DNA of 64,000 nt from Hymenobacter sp. BT730 (GTDB taxonomy: Bacteria; Bacteroidota; Bacteroidia; Cytophagales; Hymenobacteraceae). The position numbers and the translations under genes are program-made. The DNA lies in NCBI RefSeq assembly GCF_030542105.1, contig NZ_JAUOFB010000003.1, forward strand, positions 62,001 through 126,000. Reading direction: 5' to 3'. The notes below the pieces were generated by a model. That model had not been told where the DNA came from. It saw only the letters and a list, made by a program, of their open reading frames with translations, and searched no databases. Positions 58,767 to 64,000 of this stretch are shown one piece after another. The stretch's first letter is position 1. Each line of letters starts with the position of its first letter.

Positions 58767-61646
58767 ATGGCTAAAAATACATACAAGCAACCCACTGCGC
58801 CGGTTTCGCGGGCTTCTAATGAACCCCGGCCGGCCCGCAACCAGCCCCGGCCGGTAGCCGAGGTGCCGCGTGAAGAACGACGTGCTGCCCCGAAGGCTGC
58901 CAAAGCGCCCAAGCCGCCGCGCCAGCCCCTGAAGCTGCCTTCTTTTCAGGGTGTGTTCAGCTTCCTGCGTGACCGGCGCTTTCAGCTGTTTCTGGGCTTT
59001 TTCTTTCTGCTGAGCTCCATCTACCTCACCATTGCTTTTCTCTCGTTCCTGCTGACCGGGCACGCCGACCAAAGCGTGGTGCAGAGTGTAGATAGCACCT
59101 CGGTGAAGGAAGCCGGGCAGGAGTCGGGCAACTGGCTGGGCCTGCTGGGTGCCGTGGTAGCGCAGGTGCTGATTTACAAGGGTTTTGGCGTGGCTGCCTT
59201 TGCTGTTATTCCCATTGTATTCTTCCTGGGCTACAAAATTGTCTTCCGCCGGCAGGATGTATCCATCAGCTACGTGCTGGCACTCTGCCTGTTTGTCATG
59301 GGGTGGCTGAGCGTGCTGATGGGCTACGTAGTCCTCACCCTGGAAACGCCCGATGCCGACCCCGCCCTGGCACATAGCCTCGACTTTCTGAGCGGCGGTA
59401 TTGGCTATGAAGTGGCCCTGTGGTTGGACAGCCTCATTGGCTGGGGCACTGTGTTACTGCTGGCCTTTCTACTGATTTCGTTTGTGGTTTTCTTCTTCAA
59501 CGTTACCTCCCTCAACCTGCGCCGGAGCACGGAAGGGAAGGAGGCAGATGATGCCAGCAAACCAGCGGATGCCCCCTTGTATGAGCGCGCCGTAACGGCC
59601 TTTAGCCCGGCCGCCAACGGCCATACTTCCTCCTTCGAAGAGAATGAAGAGGAAGAAGCAGAGGCGCTCGGGATGACGCTGAAGCGCATTGGTACACCCG
59701 TAACCCCCGCTGCCCGCCCCACCGAACCCGAGCCCGAAGAGGAAATAGATGAGCCGGTAGTAACCACCGGCTCCGTAGCTGGCCCGGCATTTAATATAGC
59801 CCCCGCGGCCGCAATGCCCTTAAGCGTAGCGCCAGCAGCGGCAGCCACCAGCGCGGTAGCCAGTGCTGCCTTGAAAGCCGGTGGCATGGCGGCCGGCCCC
59901 AGCTTCTCTATTGAAGCCCCCGCCGACCCCGAGCCCGTAGCTGCCCGCGTACCCACCCCATTGTCTATGGCTGACCTGGCCGATGACAACGCCCCATTAC
60001 CCGCCCGCCGCGAAGTAGTGGCCAAACCGGCCCTGCAAATTGAAGACTCTACGGAGCTGGACCCCGCTGCCGGCGCCGATATGGCGACCATTGCCGATGA
60101 GGACGAGGACATGGAGACCATGCCCGCCGTGAATTACGACCCCACGCTGGACCTCTCACGCTACCAGTATCCCACGCTTGAATTGCTCAACGACTACGGC
60201 GTGGCTAAGGCCCAAGTGAGCAAGGAAGAGCTGGAAGCCAACAAGGACCGCATTGTAGAGACGCTGGGCCACTACGGTATCAACATTGCCAGTATCAAGG
60301 CCACCATTGGCCCCACGGTGACGCTCTATGAAATTGTGCCGGATGCCGGCGTGCGCATCTCCAAAATCAAGAGCCTGGAAGATGATATTGCCCTGAGCCT
60401 CGCCGCACTGGGTATCCGGATTATTGCTCCTATTCCCGGCAAAGGCACCATTGGTATTGAGGTGCCGAACACCAAGAAGGAAATGGTGAGCATCCGCTCG
60501 GTATTTAGCACCGAGAAGTTTGCGCATACGGAAATGGATTTACCCATTGCCTTTGGCCGCACCATTACCAACGAAGTATTTGTGGTGGATCTGGCCAAAA
60601 TGCCTCACTTGCTGATGGCCGGTGCAACAGGTCAGGGTAAGTCGGTGGGTCTGAACGTTATTCTGGCTTCGCTGCTGTACAAGCGCCACCCGGCCCAACT
60701 GAAGTTCGTGCTCGTCGACCCGAAAAAGGTGGAACTGAGCATCTTCAACAAGATAGAGCGCCACTTCCTGGCCAAGCTGCCTGACACCGACGAGGCCATC
60801 ATCACCGATACCAAGAAGGTGGTGAACACGCTGAACTCGTTGTGCATGGAGATGGACCGGCGCTATGATCTGCTGAAAGATGCCGGTTGCCGCAACCTGA
60901 AGGAGTACAACCGCAAGTTCATCGAGCGTCGCCTGAACCCCAAGAAAGGCCACCGATTCATGCCTTTCATTGTACTAGTGATTGACGAGCTGGCCGATTT
61001 GATGATGACAGCGGGCAAGGAAGTGGAAACGCCCATTGCACGTTTGGCCCAGTTGGCGCGTGCCATCGGTATTCACCTGATTGTAGCCACGCAGCGCCCC
61101 TCGGTAAACGTTATTACGGGTATCATCAAGGCCAACTTCCCCTGCCGGATTTCCTTTAAGGTGACGAGTAAAATCGACTCTCGCACTATTCTGGATGCCG
61201 GCGGCGCCGACCAGCTGGTAGGGCAGGGTGACATGCTAATTTCCCAGGGCTCCGACATTATTCGGGTACAGTGCGCCTTCATCGACACGCCAGAGGTAGA
61301 CCGCCTCTGTGACTTTATTGGCGAACAGCAGGGCTACCCCGATGCTTACCTGCTGCCAGAAGTGGTAGGCGAGAGTGGCAGCGGCAGCGGCGACGCGGAA
61401 GATTTCGACCCGTCCACCCGTGATAGTATGTTTGAGGAAGCGGCTCGCGTGATTGTCACGCACCAGCAGGGCAGTACTTCCCTGTTGCAACGCCGCCTCA
61501 AGTTGGGCTACAACCGGGCCGGTCGATTAATTGACCAACTAGAGCACGCGGGAATCGTAGGACCATTTGAAGGCAGCAAAGCCCGCGAGGTTTTAATTCC
61601 CGATGAATACAGTTTGGAACAGTTGTTGAATAGCCTGCCCAAGTAA
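58767..61646 (+). CDS. ftsK: DNA translocase FtsK
   Basis: 959 residues. Pumps DNA at the septum and activates XerCD at dif. A basic Pro/Arg/Ala-rich N-terminal tail (1-70) precedes four membrane helices (about 75-250), a long Pro/Ala/Glu-rich linker (about 255-460), and the RecA-like motor (about 465-890) with Walker A GATGQGKSVG near 618-627 and Walker B FIVLVIDELADLM. The C-terminal winged-helix gamma domain has LQRRLKLGYNRAGRLIDQLE and GPFEGSKAREVLI, which read KOPS sites. xerD lies 2.4 kb upstream. Confidence 0.97.
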   Translation: MAKNTYKQPTAPVSRASNEPRPARNQPRPVAEVPREERRAAPKAAKAPKPPRQPLKLPSFQGVFSFLRDRRFQLFLGFFFLLSSIYLTIAFLSFLLTGHADQSVVQSVDSTSVKEAGQESGNWLGLLGAVVAQVLIYKGFGVAAFAVIPIVFFLGYKIVFRRQDVSISYVLALCLFVMGWLSVLMGYVVLTLETPDADPALAHSLDFLSGGIGYEVALWLDSLIGWGTVLLLAFLLISFVVFFFNVTSLNLRRSTEGKEADDASKPADAPLYERAVTAFSPAANGHTSSFEENEEEEAEALGMTLKRIGTPVTPAARPTEPEPEEEIDEPVVTTGSVAGPAFNIAPAAAMPLSVAPAAAATSAVASAALKAGGMAAGPSFSIEAPADPEPVAARVPTPLSMADLADDNAPLPARREVVAKPALQIEDSTELDPAAGADMATIADEDEDMETMPAVNYDPTLDLSRYQYPTLELLNDYGVAKAQVSKEELEANKDRIVETLGHYGINIASIKATIGPTVTLYEIVPDAGVRISKIKSLEDDIALSLAALGIRIIAPIPGKGTIGIEVPNTKKEMVSIRSVFSTEKFAHTEMDLPIAFGRTITNEVFVVDLAKMPHLLMAGATGQGKSVGLNVILASLLYKRHPAQLKFVLVDPKKVELSIFNKIERHFLAKLPDTDEAIITDTKKVVNTLNSLCMEMDRRYDLLKDAGCRNLKEYNRKFIERRLNPKKGHRFMPFIVLVIDELADLMMTAGKEVETPIARLAQLARAIGIHLIVATQRPSVNVITGIIKANFPCRISFKVTSKIDSRTILDAGGADQLVGQGDMLISQGSDIIRVQCAFIDTPEVDRLCDFIGEQQGYPDAYLLPEVVGESGSGSGDAEDFDPSTRDSMFEEAARVIVTHQQGSTSLLQRRLKLGYNRAGRLIDQLEHAGIVGPFEGSKAREVLIPDEYSLEQLLNSLPK

Positions 61647-61654
61647 GAAGTCAG

Positions 61655-61692
61655 AAACAGCAAAAAACGTAGAACTTCGTAGCTGTTTTTTG
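61655..61692 (+). terminator. Weak terminator or attenuator between ftsK and lolA
   Basis: AAACAGC (61655-61661) pairs with GCTGTTT (61682-61688), with a 20-nt loop containing a short ACG/CGT pairing and T-rich sequence after it. May reduce transcription into lolA rather than stop it. Confidence 0.4.
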
Positions 61693-61776
61693 ATGTTGAG
61701 CGATTCGCAAGGAAACTCTCGGCCCGGTTCTTGGTTCTTATTGCTTAGCTCTGAATTCACATCTTCTCTCTTCTAA

Positions 61777-62421
61777 ATGAAAAAATTCTTGTCTCTGCTG
61801 CTCCTGTCCGCTACCGCCGTACAGATTGGTTACGCGCAGCAGGATCCGAAAGCCGGCAAAATTCTGGACCAGATGAGCGCCAAATACCAGGCCCTCAATG
61901 GTTTTAAAGCGGCTTTCACGCAAACCCTCGAAAATCCGGCTGCGAAGGTGAAAGAAAACCTCAGCGGCGACATTACCGTGAGTGGCACCAAATTCCGGTT
62001 GAAAATGAATGGCCAGGAGGTCATCAACAACGGACAGACGATGTGGACTTACATGAAGTCGGAGAATGAAGTAAACATCTCCGACTACGACCCCGAGGAT
62101 CAGGATATTTCTCCTTCCCAAATCTATACACTCTACAAAAAAGGGTACAAGTACTCTTACGTACAGGAGGCCAAGGATAATGGTGAGTTGGTGGATGTCA
62201 TTGAATTGTCGCCCGAAGACCGTAACAACTCGGTTTACAAAGTGCGTCTGAATGTCAGTAAAAAGGACCGCTCGGTGAAGAGCTGGAAGATGTTCAAGAA
62301 GAATGGCAACCGCTATACCTTCACCATCAAGAAATTCCAGCCCAACCCGCCTATGGATGCTACTACTTTCACCTTCGATAAAGCCAAGTACAAAGGCGTG
62401 AAGGTGATTGATCTGCGCTAG
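61777..62421 (+). CDS. lolA: LolA-like outer-membrane lipoprotein carrier
   Basis: 214 residues, periplasmic. Signal peptide (1-20, ending GYAQ), then the LolA fold: ILDQMSAKYQALNGFKAAFTQTL, LSGDITVSGTKFRLKM, GQTMWTYMKSENEVNISDYD and a C-terminal IKKFQPNPPMDATTFTFD. It shuttles lipoproteins from the LolCDE complex to the outer membrane. The placement after ftsK is common in Bacteroidota. 130 nt separate the two genes, so readthrough past the weak hairpin at 61655-61692 or a separate promoter is needed. Confidence 0.93.
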   Translation: MKKFLSLLLLSATAVQIGYAQQDPKAGKILDQMSAKYQALNGFKAAFTQTLENPAAKVKENLSGDITVSGTKFRLKMNGQEVINNGQTMWTYMKSENEVNISDYDPEDQDISPSQIYTLYKKGYKYSYVQEAKDNGELVDVIELSPEDRNNSVYKVRLNVSKKDRSVKSWKMFKKNGNRYTFTIKKFQPNPPMDATTFTFDKAKYKGVKVIDLR

Positions 62422-62444
62422 GCACACGCTAATAATCTATCATT

Positions 62445-62490
62445 AACCGGCCCGCTTCCAGTTCTATGGAGGCGGGCCGGTTTGGTTTTT
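62445..62490 (+). terminator. Terminator after lolA
   Basis: AACCGGCCCGC (62445-62455) and GCGGGCCGGTT (62472-62482), with TCC/GGA pairs inward, then GGTTTTT: a strong GC-rich intrinsic terminator 24 nt after the stop. Confidence 0.85.
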
Positions 62491-62558
62491 ACTTAGAACA
62501 TGAGGTAGTTAGAAGTTTATATTTCCATTCTTTGTGTATTGGTAGCGTGGCAATTTCT

Positions 62559-63866
62559 ATGCGGGAAGATTTTCTCCATTACGTCTGGCAGCAGCAGTAT
62601 TTCGATAAGCAAGCGCTGCTTACTGAAACCGGCGAAGAGGTAACTGTCCTACGTCCCGGTTTTCATAACAAGGAGGCTGGCCCGGATTTTTTGAACGCTC
62701 GTCTGCAGTTGGGGGAAGTAGAGTGGAATGGCGCAGTCGAAATTCATATCCGAGCCTCCGACTGGCACCGCCACCAGCATCAGACTGATGCGCGCTACGA
62801 CCAGGTAATTCTACACGTAGTGCTTATTGCTGATAAGCCCGTGCTCCGCACTGATGGTACGCCCATTCCAACCCTTGCCCTTGCGTCCCGAATTCCGCAG
62901 GAACTGCTCCATACTTACCAGCAGCTTCAGGCAACTCCACCCATAGCGCTGCCCTGCGCGCCCTTTTTATCCCAGATTCCGGACATCACGCGCATATCCA
63001 TGGTCGAGCGAACCTTGCTGGAACGCATGGAGCGCAAAGCCGATACAGTACAGCAGTTGCATCAGCAATTGGATAACGACTGGGAAGCTACTGCCTGGCA
63101 CGTATTGGCTGCCGGATTCGGATTCCGAAAAAACTCAGAACAGTTAGCACGGTTGGCTAAAGTTTTGCCGCTGCGCATTCTACGCCGCCACCGGGGAAAT
63201 CTACTGCAAACCGAAGCTTTGTTGTTTGGGCAAGCGGGATTCCTCTCAACTTCCGGAGAGCAATCTGGAATATTAGAAGACGACTACGTGCAGACTTTAC
63301 GCAGGGAATATGAATTTCTGCGGCACAAATACACCTTAGCGGAAACGGCACTACAAGAGCATGAGTGGAACTTTCTACGCATGCGTCCGGCCAATTTTCC
63401 CACGGTGCGCCTGGCGCAATTAGCGGCTTTGTTGCATGCTCGTCCTTTATTATTTGATGCACTGCTTTCGGCGCAGAATGTGGCCGCACTGGAGCAGTTT
63501 TTCAGTACGCGTAGTTCCGAGTACTGGCGCACACATTATCGACCAGGGCGTGCCGGGAAAGTGCCAATACTGGGATATAGCAGCATCCATTTGCTGATCA
63601 CAAATGTAGTAGTCCCCCTGCGTGTAGCGTATGCTCGCTCCATCGGGCAGACAGAGCAGGTCGAAGCCGCGCTGCACTTGCTGACCGAACTCCCCGCCGA
63701 GCAGAATCACATTCTGGCTATCTATGATGGTTTGCCCTTTACCCACCGCACTGCCGCCGACTCCCAAGGCCTTCTGATGCTGTCTTCTGCTTACTGCCAA
63801 CCCCGGCGATGCGTAGAGTGTGCCATTGGCAGCCGCATTCTGCGTCATAACTCCGTTTTGAAGTGA
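62559..63866 (+). CDS. DUF2851 family protein
   Basis: 435 residues, cytoplasmic. It opens MREDFLHYVWQQQYFDKQALLTETG, then VLRPGFHNKEAGPDFLNARL and WNGAVEIHIRASDWHRHQHQTD, then YDQVILHVVLI: the strongly conserved block of DUF2851, with a PD-(D/E)XK-like spacing (GPDF, then EIHI) that suggests a nuclease fold; this is inference. A conserved Cys-rich end (SSAYCQPRRCVECAIG) could bind metal. The ATG at 62559 matches the family start; the frame is open 31 codons upstream. Its stop overlaps the next gene by 4 nt (GTGA). Confidence 0.85.
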   Translation: MREDFLHYVWQQQYFDKQALLTETGEEVTVLRPGFHNKEAGPDFLNARLQLGEVEWNGAVEIHIRASDWHRHQHQTDARYDQVILHVVLIADKPVLRTDGTPIPTLALASRIPQELLHTYQQLQATPPIALPCAPFLSQIPDITRISMVERTLLERMERKADTVQQLHQQLDNDWEATAWHVLAAGFGFRKNSEQLARLAKVLPLRILRRHRGNLLQTEALLFGQAGFLSTSGEQSGILEDDYVQTLRREYEFLRHKYTLAETALQEHEWNFLRMRPANFPTVRLAQLAALLHARPLLFDALLSAQNVAALEQFFSTRSSEYWRTHYRPGRAGKVPILGYSSIHLLITNVVVPLRVAYARSIGQTEQVEAALHLLTELPAEQNHILAIYDGLPFTHRTAADSQGLLMLSSAYCQPRRCVECAIGSRILRHNSVLK

Positions 63867-64000
63867 AAGTAGTGTTGGCTATTCTGCTCAATGCAGGGGT
63901 ATTAACTATCTTAATTAGGTGGCTTCGCATCCAGCAGCAAGAAAGCCGTCTAGGTCGGTTGCTGTGGCCAATGCTGATCCTGAAGCTGGTAGCGGGCATG
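63863..64000 (+). CDS. Membrane protein, N-terminal part only
   Basis: A GTG start at 63863 overlaps the DUF2851 stop (GTGA) and the frame is open to the window edge: 46 codons. Residues 3-18 (VVLAILLNAGVLTILI) form a hydrophobic helix, then a basic amphipathic stretch RWLRIQQQESRLGR, then another hydrophobic start LLWPMLILKLVAGM. Probably a polytopic inner-membrane protein co-translated with DUF2851. No family can be assigned from this fragment. Confidence 0.55.
   Translation, partial: MKVVLAILLNAGVLTILIRWLRIQQQESRLGRLLWPMLILKLVAGM

Noticed and set aside
1..64000. tRNA, rRNA, CRISPR array, prophage or complete insertion sequence
   Set aside because: A reading of the sequence on both strands showed no T-loop/acceptor pattern, regular spaced repeats, transposase, or phage genes. 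A covariance-model search would be needed to exclude small RNAs fully.

Overview
The window looks like a chromosomal segment from a Bacteroidota bacterium of the order Cytophagales, most likely Hymenobacter or a close relative. The reasons are: Bacteroidota-specific families (DUF4290, DUF5606, DUF2490, DUF2851, DUF3109); a PorE-like protein and PorT of the type IX secretion system (T9SS); a menaquinone UbiE/MenG; moderately high GC; few Shine-Dalgarno sites; and many exact matches to the Bacteroidota -7 promoter box TAnnTTTG just upstream of genes. I saw no tRNA, rRNA, CRISPR array, transposase or prophage. Most of it is core housekeeping DNA in short operons separated by strong, often bidirectional hairpin terminators.

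Layout. 1-6 kb: a DUF4349 lipoprotein (cut by the edge), murA with a Cys-to-Asp active site, DUF4290, a UvrD/PcrA helicase and a divergent DUF3109 protein. 6-11 kb: small orphan proteins, an amino-acid permease, DoxX, a WGxxGxxG-tailed surface protein and an intergenic inverted-repeat element. 11-16 kb: DUF2490, a sulfurtransferase gene broken by an in-frame amber codon, and a 908-residue DUF3352-like/beta-propeller protein. 16-25 kb: CorA, an EamA transporter, then a glycan-assembly neighbourhood: a frameshifted FemAB/GNAT-like gene, Wzx-type flippase, GT2, a GT39-like enzyme and another GT-C-like membrane protein. 25-34 kb: acyl-ACP desaturase, a PliI-like lipoprotein, DUF427, a VWA protein and its probable MoxR-type AAA+ partner (separated by a TlpA-like thioredoxin and a di-haem cytochrome c), a cyclophilin, a fasciclin lipoprotein and a beta-hydroxyacid dehydrogenase.

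34-44 kb: RsgA, KDO transferase WaaA, a Fur/PerR-like regulator with a peroxiredoxin, enoyl-CoA hydratase, GNAT, aspartate kinase, divergent fructose-1,6-bisphosphatase, DUF5606, a TonB-C protein and EngB. 44-49 kb: porE-like, ubiE/menG, porT (overlapping ubiE) and an SDR; the porE-like gene has a long leader ending in a terminator-like hairpin. 49-64 kb: an esterase, cytidine deaminase, saccharopine-dehydrogenase-like protein, TrmN6, RNase HI, MarC, a SerC-like aminotransferase, AroQ, XerD, a STAS-like protein, a DUF6044-like GT-C protein, FtsK, LolA, DUF2851 and the start of a membrane protein.

The best leads are non-coding: the terminator-bearing leader of the porE-like gene, the nested inverted-repeat element at 10.9-11.1 kb, two operator-like palindromes before the AAA+ gene, a 12-bp-arm palindrome abutting the dehydrogenase start, and a Fur/PerR-type operator over the predicted start of the peroxide-response operon. 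I found no clearly new multi-gene system; the split VWA/AAA+ module is the nearest candidate.
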